A DNA stretch of 9,182 nucleotides from positions 1 to 9,182 of the forward strand of contig JAITJV010000226.1 of NCBI GenBank assembly GCA_031278755.1. The letters run 5' to 3'. The number at the start of each line of letters is the position of its first letter. Position 1 is the stretch's first letter. Origin of the DNA: Treponema sp. Its GTDB lineage: Bacteria; Spirochaetota; Spirochaetia; Treponematales; Breznakiellaceae. The notes beneath the pieces were generated by a model, which was not told where the DNA came from, did not search any database, and saw only the letters and a list, made by a program, of their open reading frames with translations. Below, one piece after another: positions 1 through 5,578 of this stretch. Position numbers and translations under genes: made by a program.

Positions 1-179
1 TCCATCAAAAGCGTGTAGGAAGCGTTTATGACCCCGTAGCCGATAACGGGCAGGGACAGGGGATTGGTAAGGGGAGGTTCAAGGGCAGTCTGATCGGTTC
101 TCGAGCCGCAGGCGCCGAGAAAGAAGAAGCACAACAACAGCCATACTTGACTCTTGCAGTCGCAAAATTTTACTCTCAT
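1..179 (-). CDS. Lipoprotein, N-terminal part only (runs off the left edge)
   Basis: This frame opens with ATG at 179-177 and stays open to the window edge, giving 59 codons. The product begins MRVKFCDCKSQVWLLLC, has a hydrophobic core at about residues 12-22, and then a lipobox LGAC with the acylated cysteine at position 24, followed by a polar GSRTD segment. It is therefore predicted to be exported by Sec, lipidated and anchored to a membrane. Nothing in the visible part identifies a function. An in-frame stop (TAA at 209-207) with no ATG between fixes ATG 179 as the start. No Shine-Dalgarno precedes it directly, but its ATG overlaps the stop of a tiny upstream ORF that does have one (176-217). 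It diverges from the omptin gene with 3 bases between the start codons, so its leader or promoter must lie inside the omptin coding region. Confidence 0.75.
   Translation of the reverse strand, partial: MRVKFCDCKSQVWLLLCFFFLGACGSRTDQTALEPPLTNPLSLPVIGYGVINASYTLLM
147..174 (+). promoter_or_regulatory. Predicted sigma70-type promoter for the omptin gene
   Basis: A -35 box TTGACT (147-152) and a -10 box TTTACT (169-174) are separated by 16 bases. The -10 box ends 8 bases before the ATG at 183, so transcription would start at about 181-183 and give an mRNA with essentially no leader. The promoter sits inside the first codons of the divergent lipoprotein gene. The -10 box matches consensus at 4 of 6 positions, so this is a plausible rather than strong call. 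Confidence 0.45.
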
Positions 180-217
180 GGTATGAAAAATGTAAGCATT
201 GTGGTTTTATGCATCAT
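176..217 (-). CDS. Possible 13-codon leader ORF coupled to the lipoprotein
   Basis: On the minus strand AAGGA (227-223) lies 5 bases before an ATG at 217-215 that opens MMHKTTMLTFFIP and stops with TGA at 178-176. The stop overlaps the lipoprotein ATG as ATGA, a classic arrangement for translational coupling. This would explain how a lipoprotein start without its own ribosome binding site is translated. The ORF lies wholly inside the signal-peptide codons of the omptin on the other strand, so it may be chance. It is too short for coding statistics to help. Confidence 0.25.
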   Translation of the reverse strand: MMHKTTMLTFFIP

Positions 218-1148
218 GGTATTCCTTTCGGTTCCTCTTGCGGGAGAGGAACTTATAAGAAACTATACTGTTTCGATGTCCCCCCTCTTCGGTCTTTTTT
301 ACGGCCAAGCCGGGGAAATTCTATACGATAATTCCGGACAAAACAAGCAGTTAAGCCGGCTTGACTGGGATATGGAGCCGCTGTTTTACATGGGAGGCCG
401 GCTGGCCCTGTCCCCTTCGCGGCCTCTTGAACTATGGGGCCTTTTTTTCAGGCTGGACATGAAATTCGGCGTACCCGGAAAAACGGGAACCATGGAAGAC
501 AGGGACTGGCTGGCCCTAAACCACGGAAATATTACCAATTTTTCCTCACACGACAACTACACCCAAAAAATGATCGATCTGGGCCTGCGCGGCGGGGCGT
601 CTTTTCCTTTGCTGGAAAAGGCGGCGCTCAAAATTTACGGTGAATTGTTGTACACCCGGTTTTCATTTTCGGCCCGGAACGGTACGGGACAGTACGCAAG
701 AAAAATCAGCGAAGGAATATACGAGCCTTCGTTGTCAATACATACAAGTTTTGCGGGCGACGTAATTAATTATATACAGAGCTGGTTTGTCTTCTCCCCG
801 GGCCTTTCCCTTTTTTACCCCTTTCACCGGTTTTTTTCGGCGGAACTTGATTTTGCAATCAGCCCTTTTGCGTTCAGCGCCGCCGAAGACCAGCATTTAA
901 AAACAAGCATCGAAAGCAGGGACTATATGAGCTGGGGGCTTTTCCTTGAACCCGGGGCGTCGCTTTACTTTACCCCTCTGGAGAAATTCTTTTTTTCCCT
1001 TGATTTTTCCTACCGGTTTATTACAGGCGTAAAGGGAAAATCATTTGAGGGAATACTGGGGACCGGGAATTATGTCCGCACCCAAAACAAGGCGGGCGCG
1101 GGTCTTTCCCGTTTTGACGTTTCCATAGGCGCGGGCGTCCGCCTGTAA
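183..1148 (+). CDS. Omptin-family outer-membrane aspartyl protease
   Basis: This is a 321-residue member of the omptin family (peptidase family A26: OmpT, Pla, PgtE), ten-stranded outer-membrane barrels that cleave peptides on the cell surface. A signal peptide occupies about residues 1-21 (MKNVSIVVL..., cleavage near PLA/GEE). The family pattern is readable throughout: GEILYDNSG and LSRLDWD at 44-63; GTMEDRDW at 102-109, carrying D106 and D108, matching OmpT D83 and D85; SSHDN near 121-125; a segment near 194-207 (VINYIQSWF...SPG) matching Pla VIGYNQRFSMPYIG; and EDQH at 235-238 giving D236 and H238, matching OmpT D210 and H212. The spacing D108-D236 (128) is close to OmpT's 125. The C-terminus keeps the NKAGAG motif but ends in Leu rather than Phe. 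I chose ATG 183 over TTG 147 because it alone begins a proper signal peptide. Codon use differs from secA: ten TTA, CTA or TCA codons in 321. Substrate is unknown. Confidence 0.88.
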   Translation: MKNVSIVVLCIMVFLSVPLAGEELIRNYTVSMSPLFGLFYGQAGEILYDNSGQNKQLSRLDWDMEPLFYMGGRLALSPSRPLELWGLFFRLDMKFGVPGKTGTMEDRDWLALNHGNITNFSSHDNYTQKMIDLGLRGGASFPLLEKAALKIYGELLYTRFSFSARNGTGQYARKISEGIYEPSLSIHTSFAGDVINYIQSWFVFSPGLSLFYPFHRFFSAELDFAISPFAFSAAEDQHLKTSIESRDYMSWGLFLEPGASLYFTPLEKFFFSLDFSYRFITGVKGKSFEGILGTGNYVRTQNKAGAGLSRFDVSIGAGVRL

Positions 1149-1159
1149 AGCCTACAGGC
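1141..1159. repeat. Inverted repeat spanning the two convergent stop codons
   Basis: GCCTGTA (1141-1147) and TACAGGC (1153-1159) form a perfect 7-bp stem around a 5-base loop. The stem contains most of the omptin stop (TAA 1146-1148) and part of the Nudix stop (TAG on minus, 1154-1152). A bidirectional terminator is possible, but neither side has a T-run, and the symmetry partly follows from both genes ending in CTG followed by a TA-initial stop codon. Confidence 0.35.
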
Positions 1160-1529
1160 CGAGAAAAGCAAAGAGTTTTTTATCCGACGGCGCAAAGTCA
1201 AGCGTCTTAATTTCTTCGGGTCCCGCCCAGCGCCATTCGGTATGTTCTTTTAAGGTGAAATTCATATCCGTAAAATTTACCGCGTAAGCCCGGAGGTTTC
1301 TTTCCGTACCCCGGTGTTCAAAAACAGCGCTTCCCAGAAAGGCTCCGACGGTAACGGCCGCGGCAAATTCTTCGCCGAATTCACGGATCAGGGCTTCCCT
1401 GTCGCCCTCCCCCTCCTCCGCCTTGCCGCCGGGAAATTCCCATTTGCCGCCGAGATCGCCCCCTTCCCTCCGGCGGACGACAAAAAAGGCGGCGCCCTTG
1501 CGGACTATACCCGCAACGGAGTCGGGCAT
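1152..1529 (-). CDS. Nudix hydrolase, MutT-like
   Basis: This 125-residue cytoplasmic protein is a typical single-domain Nudix hydrolase, a class that hydrolyses nucleoside diphosphates linked to another moiety. The motif GKWEFPGGK (28-36) is typical of MutT-like sanitising enzymes that remove oxidised nucleotides such as 8-oxo-dGTP. The Nudix box GX5EX7REUXEEXGU runs from G35 to A57: E41, R49, E50, E53 and E54 are all present, but the glycine near the end of the box is Ala (A56). A glycine at this point is common but not catalytic, so activity is plausible. The start ATG (1529-1527) follows the stop of the upstream membrane protein by 3 bases and has no Shine-Dalgarno, so it is probably translated by coupling in a two-gene operon. 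It converges on the omptin gene. Exact substrate cannot be read from sequence. Confidence 0.88.
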   Translation of the reverse strand: MPDSVAGIVRKGAAFFVVRRREGGDLGGKWEFPGGKAEEGEGDREALIREFGEEFAAAVTVGAFLGSAVFEHRGTERNLRAYAVNFTDMNFTLKEHTEWRWAGPEEIKTLDFAPSDKKLFAFLGL

Positions 1530-1532
1530 AAA

Positions 1533-1943
1533 CTAAAGGAGCAGGGCCTGCGGGAAAAGGAAATGGAGAACGGCGGCCGTCATTGCGGCAAGGCCTATCC
1601 ATTTTTGATTGCGCAGCACCACCGCGCCGAATTTCCTGAATTTGCCTTCATCGGTGGAAGCGTGCTCGTCATAATATGAAAAAATCAGGATAAATCCGGT
1701 CAAAAAGCCCATAACCGCGGGAACCAGATCGCCTATGACCGGAATATCCCCCTGAACGGAGGAAAGCAGCTTAAGAAGCCCGGTCGCCAGGGTAAGTATG
1801 CCCAGAACCAGGCGGAAAATCTCGTTGTTTACCGGGAGCTTAATCCGCTCTTCCAGAGGGTTTCCGCCTTCGCCGTCTTCAGTAAACAGTATAAAACCGC
1901 TCAGAACGTTGAAAAGAATTGATAAAAAATAAAATTGGATCAT
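1533..1943 (-). CDS. Small four-helix membrane protein of unknown function
   Basis: I do not recognise this 136-residue protein. It has four hydrophobic stretches long enough to cross the membrane, at about 2-20, 42-61, 67-90 and 114-133. Acidic or polar loops lie between helices 1 and 2 (TEDGEGGNPLEE) and between 3 and 4 (YYDEHASTDEGKFRK). The layout fits a small inner-membrane protein with both termini on the same side. No catalytic motif is visible. It starts at ATG 1943-1941, with a weak GGGAA about 6-7 bases upstream, and is probably the first gene of an operon with the Nudix hydrolase, whose start lies 3 bases after this stop. A predicted promoter lies just upstream. Confidence 0.72.
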   Translation of the reverse strand: MIQFYFLSILFNVLSGFILFTEDGEGGNPLEERIKLPVNNEIFRLVLGILTLATGLLKLLSSVQGDIPVIGDLVPAVMGFLTGFILIFSYYDEHASTDEGKFRKFGAVVLRNQKWIGLAAMTAAVLHFLFPQALLL

Positions 1944-1955
1944 TTCAAATTCCCA

Positions 1956-1990
1956 TTAATAAGAGTACTCAATAAACACAACAAGGTCAA
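1956..1990 (-). promoter_or_regulatory. Predicted promoter region for the membrane-protein/Nudix operon
   Basis: On the minus strand TTGACC (1990-1985) is followed after 17 bases by TACTCT (1967-1962). An alternative pair is TTGTTG (1984-1979) with TATTAA (1961-1956), also spaced by 17. Each matches one box well and the other poorly. Either would start transcription about 6-12 bases upstream of the ATG at 1943. The 8-base palindrome GAGTACTC (1963-1970) overlaps the -10 region and could be an operator half, but it is too short to insist on. Confidence 0.35.
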
Positions 1991-2015
1991 TCGTTTATTC
2001 GTGCTGATTAAAGTT

Positions 2016-2063
2016 ACCCGGAAATTTCGGTTTTGAAACGGGTCCGGCCGGCGCGCCGCCGGA
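2016..2063 (-). terminator. Two adjacent inverted repeats after the single-pass membrane protein, possible weak terminator
   Basis: Within the 136-base gap between the two minus-strand operons, bases 2043-2063 form a very GC-rich near-perfect hairpin (TCCGGCGG, CGCG loop, CCG-CCGGA with one bulged G). Directly after it, ACCCG (2016-2020) pairs with CGGGT (2039-2043), and TTTC with GAAA inside. The position fits transcription termination after the gene ending at 2080. There is no clean U-run, so intrinsic termination would be weak. The rest of the gap holds only the promoter region described separately. Confidence 0.3.
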
Positions 2064-2079
2064 ATCGGCAGTCCCGCCG

Positions 2080-2655
2080 CTACTTTGAAATCACGGTAAA
2101 TTCAAGGCTCGAGTTTTCACCCTGTAAAACCACGACAAGCCGGTCCGCCTCAAAAGGTACGGAAAACCGGTACTCTTCTTCCTCTTTAAGGCTGAAAAAA
2201 ATCCGGTTCCTGAAAACAGGGTAGGACGCATCCTCCTGTCCGCCGGGGACTTCGGGGGCAACGGCCATATCCACAAGGCCGGTATAGACATTCTTGCCCT
2301 TGACGGCCTTGTTCAATACAAGATACGTCGCCCCCTGGAATTTCATCGCCTGAACGCTTATGCGGTTTCCTCCGAGCATCCAGGAATTTTCCGCGCCCGT
2401 GAAAATTGCCAGCACCATTATAAAGGCGGAAATAACCAGTATGGATCCAAAAAGGATTGCAAGGGGCCTTGTAGCGGTAAGGCTTCTTATAAACCCCTTT
2501 TTTTTGGAATCATCCCGGTAAAGGGAACGGACCGATTCAGGGGCCTTCGCAAGCCGTTTCTCGCGGGAATAATAAAAAACAATATCTTCCCCTCCGGTTC
2601 CGCGGCTTAGCGGGTATTCCGCATTGGGCCGCCGGGATTTCTCTTCTTCGGTCAC
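2080..2655 (-). CDS. Single-pass membrane protein of unknown function, GTG start
   Basis: I do not recognise this 191-residue protein. Its N-terminal half (1-63) is polar and rich in Lys and Arg, one transmembrane helix lies at about 64-86 (PLAILFGSILVISAFIMVLA), and the C-terminal half is rich in beta-type residues (LVVVLQGENSSLEFTV). By the positive-inside rule the N-terminus is cytoplasmic and the C-terminal domain of about 105 residues lies outside the inner membrane. I place the start at GTG 2655-2653: it overlaps the upstream stop as GTGA and has AGGAG five bases before it. The ATG at 2682 would add nine residues but has no ribosome binding site and overlaps the previous gene by 31 bases. 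It is third in an operon with the lipoprotein and the NAD(P)HX repair enzyme, but nothing in it points to a role in that repair. Confidence 0.75.
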   Translation of the reverse strand: MTEEEKSRRPNAEYPLSRGTGGEDIVFYYSREKRLAKAPESVRSLYRDDSKKKGFIRSLTATRPLAILFGSILVISAFIMVLAIFTGAENSWMLGGNRISVQAMKFQGATYLVLNKAVKGKNVYTGLVDMAVAPEVPGGQEDASYPVFRNRIFFSLKEEEEYRFSVPFEADRLVVVLQGENSSLEFTVISK

Positions 2656-4220
2656 GGACGCTCCTCCCCTCCGGGAAGCCATGCCCGGCCGGCTATGCCG
2701 GCGGCCTTCCCGGCCAATTCCAGCGGATCGATAAAACGCGGCTTCACCGACGCCGCCGTCTCGATGAGCAGGGACGCGGAAGCAAGGGCGGCGGCAAAAC
2801 CGTCAAAGGCTCCGGACCGCGCGCCTCGGGCCGCAAGGGCCGCGCAAAAACCCGCAAGAAGATCCCCGGCGCCGCCTGTTCCAAGTGAAGGGATCATCCC
2901 GTCCACGACGCCCGTCCTTCCGTCACATGAGGCAATGTAAAGCACATGGCTTTTGAAGAGGATCACCGCGTTCTTTTCGGCGGCTATACGGGAAAGCAGG
3001 GGGAGCGGATGGGCGAGGACTTCATCCCTGTCTATCCCCGTCCACGCGGCAAATTCACCGGGATGGGGGGTCAGGATGGTTTTTCCGTGGAAGGTCCTTT
3101 GCCCGGCAAGGGCGACGGCGTCGGCGTCCAGCACAAGCGGCGTTCCCTGTTCTTCTTTTTCAAGCGCGTGTTCCAGAAGACGCTCCCGGTCTTTTCCCCT
3201 GCCCCAGCCGGGGCCGAGGAGCACGGCGTCGGGAACGAAACGCCCGTTTTCAGCCGGTACGCCTGAATCAGGAACCACCATGATCCCTCCCGCTTCCGCC
3301 GCGAGAATTGCGTGTATTGAAGGATCGACGACAAGGCGGACAAGCCCCGCTCCCGCCGCCTGGGCGCCCCGGGCCGCAATACGGGCGGCCCCCGCGGCCC
3401 CGGGAGAACCGGCCCTGATCTCCACAAGCCCGCGTTCGTATTTATAGGCCGCCGGGGGCACGGGAGGTATAAGGGCCTGCGCTTCCTTCCAGCCGTAAAG
3501 ACCGGGGCCGCGGGCGTTTACCGTCAGGGCAGGCGGAAATATCCCGGTAACCGGCAGGATGGCCCCGCAGCGGGGACGCGCCGCCGGGGTGTAAAGGCAC
3601 GCCTTCAGCGGCTCTATGGCGAGAACCGCGCCGGCTTCTACCATGGGCATACCGGGCTCCCATCCGTCAAAACAGCCCGAAGGAATATCTATTGAAACAA
3701 CCGCCGCTTTTTTCCGGCTGTTAACCGCTTCCACCATTTCAAGGGCGGCGCCGCGGAGAGGTCCGTTAAGGCCGGCTCCGGTGACACCGTCAATGATGAC
3801 GCCGCCGTCTTCAATTTGGGCCCCCTTAATCCAGGCCCTGCAGGGCGTTCCCATTTTGGCAAGGGACACATAAACCTGCGAGCGGGGATCCGGCCCGTCC
3901 GGAGACGGGAGGCGGCTGATAAAAACCTCCGACGACGCGCTTTCCGCACAGCCTTCCAGGATGAGGGCGCGGAGGAGCGCCATGGCGTCCGCCCCGTTGT
4001 TTCCCGAACCGGCAAGGACCGTAATGTGCGGGGCGCTCCTGAAAAAATCCGGAAACGTTTTGACCAGAACCCCGGCGGCCTTTCTTCCCGCAGACTCAAC
4101 CAGGGCAAAGGTATTAAAACCCCATTCATCCATGGCGGCCCTGTCAATCGCTCCGGCGCCGGAAAGCGAAACGAGGCTCAAGGGGGGAAGCTTCGCCTTC
4201 CCGGCCCGGTTGAGGTTCAC
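2652..4220 (-). CDS. nnr: Bifunctional NAD(P)H-hydrate epimerase / ADP-dependent NAD(P)H-hydrate dehydratase
   Basis: The 522-residue protein repairs NADHX and NADPHX, the damaged hydrated forms of NAD(P)H: the N-terminal YjeF domain interconverts R and S epimers and the C-terminal ribokinase-like domain dehydrates the S form using ADP. In the epimerase half (about 18-245) I see AGSGNNGADA (70-79), DGVTGAGLNGPLRG starting at D144, and DIPSG (178-182). In the dehydratase half (about 255-505) I see GPGWGRG (336-342), LDADA (364-368), LTPHPGEF (383-390) and LGTGGAGDLLAGF with the likely catalytic D453. Deviations are small: the usual GNNGGDG glycine is Ala, and FKSH stands where KGxxT is common. 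The start is GTG 4220-4218, overlapping the upstream TGA as GTGA with GGGGG seven bases before; GTG 4253 lacks a ribosome binding site. It is the middle gene of a three-gene operon. Confidence 0.92.
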   Translation of the reverse strand: MNLNRAGKAKLPPLSLVSLSGAGAIDRAAMDEWGFNTFALVESAGRKAAGVLVKTFPDFFRSAPHITVLAGSGNNGADAMALLRALILEGCAESASSEVFISRLPSPDGPDPRSQVYVSLAKMGTPCRAWIKGAQIEDGGVIIDGVTGAGLNGPLRGAALEMVEAVNSRKKAAVVSIDIPSGCFDGWEPGMPMVEAGAVLAIEPLKACLYTPAARPRCGAILPVTGIFPPALTVNARGPGLYGWKEAQALIPPVPPAAYKYERGLVEIRAGSPGAAGAARIAARGAQAAGAGLVRLVVDPSIHAILAAEAGGIMVVPDSGVPAENGRFVPDAVLLGPGWGRGKDRERLLEHALEKEEQGTPLVLDADAVALAGQRTFHGKTILTPHPGEFAAWTGIDRDEVLAHPLPLLSRIAAEKNAVILFKSHVLYIASCDGRTGVVDGMIPSLGTGGAGDLLAGFCAALAARGARSGAFDGFAAALASASLLIETAASVKPRFIDPLELAGKAAGIAGRAWLPGGEERP

Positions 4221-5425
4221 GGCAGCGCCCCCAGGAGCCTGTCCGTCCTCCACCAGACCAGTTTTACATGGTAATCGTCGGCAAGCATGCCGGAGAGTAT
4301 CCCTTCGGCGGAAAGATCAAAAGCGTTAAACCTTATTTCATCATTTGCGACCCTGATAATGCCGCGGTGCTGATTCCCCGTCGCGTCCGAATCGGAATCA
4401 AGGATCAGAATGGAATAACCTTCATCTATGGGAAGAAGAAGAAAAATGCGGCCGCCGCGAATAACCCCCAGCATGGAATAGAGCCTTTGGGTGCTGACCT
4501 TTCTGCCGTTTTCAGTGGAAGCGTATTCAAACATGGGCACTTCCACCCTTCCCGAATATACCCCGTCGTCAACATTCATGATCCAGATCACCGAAGCGCC
4601 CGCTTCGTTTCCCGTGCGGGTGCCGGTAGACTCGTCAAAAGTATCGTGGTAGTAATCAACCTTGAGGTACAGCTTCCGTTCGTCGGGGGCCGCCGCTATG
4701 GCGTCAACCGAGGGAATAAAGCCCGGCCAGTCAGGCGGAACGGGAACAGCGGAATTTTCAAGCTGAACCATATAAAGCAAGGCTCCGGCCGCATCAAACC
4801 AATAAACGTTCCACCCCGTAGGAAGCCGGCAGACGACGGCGAGTTCATCCCGCACCGATGTGTAAAGGCCCGTTATACGGGGAAAGGGGCTTCCCCCTAT
4901 TCCTTCCTGGCCCAGATATTCGATAAAACGCCCCTCGCTGTTAAAATGAAGGATCACCGAATCCAGAAGGGCCCTGCTTTCGGCGTCCACGCTGTGCCGT
5001 TCCGGGGGAAGGAGGTCGCCCGCGTAAATATGTTTTCTTGAATCCACGACTATCTCCCCCGGCTCACGGAGGGGATAGGAAAAGGCCCAGCGGGTAACCA
5101 GGGAACTGTCTTCCGTCCGGGGTTTCAACGTCAGGGGCGGCGGGTTGGTTTCATCATTATAAATCATAAAAAGAAGATCGCCGAAGGAAGTATAGCGCAC
5201 GATCTTTTCGCCGGGGCCGTCCGAGATATAAAAAAGCCCGTCCCGCATTGCCAGATCGGTACGCCGCAGGCCCTTGTCCCCCTCAAGGCTGTAAAGCGCT
5301 ATCTGGTCTTCCATGCGCCCTATATCGCGGCTGAAGAGATCCACGCGATCGACCGACGGAATGGCGGCATCACGGCATGACGCAAAAAACACCAGGGCGC
5401 ACAGCGCGGGAAAAAAGGATCTCAT
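4217..5425 (-). CDS. Lipoprotein, probably beta-propeller-like, function unknown
   Basis: This 402-residue protein begins [17 protein letters not shown], a lipoprotein signal with FASC as the lipobox and the modified cysteine at 17; FASC is loose by E. coli rules but normal for spirochaetes. After it the sequence shows recurring short beta-rich units ending in phrases such as [59 protein letters not shown] and [10 protein letters not shown]. This spacing resembles NHL or six-bladed propeller proteins, and treponemes have lipoproteins of this sort, but I cannot assign a named family with certainty. The start ATG (5425-5423) has no Shine-Dalgarno; a good promoter ends 7 bases before it. The stop overlaps the nnr start as GTGA. 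A long stop-free reading frame continues upstream of this ATG through secA on the opposite strand, but that part is a codon-bias shadow. Confidence 0.82.
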   Translation of the reverse strand: MRSFFPALCALVFFASCRDAAIPSVDRVDLFSRDIGRMEDQIALYSLEGDKGLRRTDLAMRDGLFYISDGPGEKIVRYTSFGDLLFMIYNDETNPPPLTLKPRTEDSSLVTRWAFSYPLREPGEIVVDSRKHIYAGDLLPPERHSVDAESRALLDSVILHFNSEGRFIEYLGQEGIGGSPFPRITGLYTSVRDELAVVCRLPTGWNVYWFDAAGALLYMVQLENSAVPVPPDWPGFIPSVDAIAAAPDERKLYLKVDYYHDTFDESTGTRTGNEAGASVIWIMNVDDGVYSGRVEVPMFEYASTENGRKVSTQRLYSMLGVIRGGRIFLLLPIDEGYSILILDSDSDATGNQHRGIIRVANDEIRFNAFDLSAEGILSGMLADDYHVKLVWWRTDRLLGALP

Positions 5426-5432
5426 AAGAAAA

Positions 5433-5461
5433 TGTATACACCAAAAAGGGAATTTTGTCAG
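5433..5461 (-). promoter_or_regulatory. Predicted sigma70-type promoter for the lipoprotein-nnr operon
   Basis: On the minus strand CTGACA (5461-5456) and TATACA (5438-5433) are separated by exactly 17 bases, with a TG dinucleotide immediately before the -10 box. Seven bases (TTTTCTT) separate the -10 box from the ATG at 5425, so the first transcribed purine would be the A of the start codon. This predicts a leaderless mRNA and agrees with the absence of a Shine-Dalgarno. Confidence 0.55.
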
Positions 5462-5542
5462 GTGAAAAACCGCCCGGCGGCGGATAAAGCCGCGGCAACG
5501 GATGAAACCCCCGGCGGCGGCAAGGCGAAAGATCGGCCGTAC

Positions 5543-5572
5543 TTGAACAGCCGCGCCGAAAAGCGGTACATT
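5543..5572 (+). promoter_or_regulatory. Predicted promoter for secA
   Basis: TTGAAC (5543-5548) and TACATT (5567-5572) are separated by 18 bases. The -10 box ends six bases before the secA ATG, so the seventh base, the expected start of transcription, is the A of ATG (5579). No Shine-Dalgarno is present in the bases before the ATG. The spacer contains a small CCGC/GCGG inverted repeat (5551-5566). Both boxes match consensus at about 4 of 6 positions, so experimental mapping is decisive. Confidence 0.4.
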
Positions 5573-5578
5573 TGTCCC

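Larger units (their letters stand above)
5426..5578. other. Divergent intergenic region between the lipoprotein operon and secA
   Basis: These 153 bases hold the two predicted promoters facing away from each other. The centre is GC-rich with the stretch CCCGGCGGCGG present twice (near 5473 and 5509). The secA frame is open back to an ATG at 5432, but that extension has no ribosome binding site, no resemblance to SecA N-termini, and overlaps the opposite promoter. I see no SecM-like arrest ORF or RNA element. Confidence 0.5.

Noticed and set aside
147..182. TTG start for the omptin gene at 147
   Set aside because: It would put a polar stretch before the signal peptide; ATG 183 begins a normal signal peptide and the TTG lies in a good -35 box.
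2656..2682. ATG 2682 as start of the single-pass membrane protein
   Set aside because: No Shine-Dalgarno and a 31-base overlap with nnr, whereas GTG 2655 has AGGAG at five bases and a GTGA overlap.
4221..4253. GTG 4253 as start of nnr
   Set aside because: No ribosome binding site and a 37-base overlap with the lipoprotein; GTG 4220 overlaps the stop by four bases, like the next gene.
2695..4329. Several plus-strand open frames of 80-165 codons across nnr
   Set aside because: They are low-complexity Arg/Ala/Pro-rich translations typical of the complement of a GC-rich gene, with no recognisable domain or start signals.
4268..5041. Plus-strand 257-codon open frame opposite the lipoprotein gene
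   Set aside because: No start signal or recognisable domain; the minus-strand frame has a lipoprotein signal and continuous sensible protein sequence.
5432..5578. 49-codon N-terminal extension of SecA from an ATG at 5432
   Set aside because: SecA proteins start at the [15 protein letters not shown] sequence; the extension has no ribosome binding site, no similarity to anything I know, and overlaps the opposite promoter.
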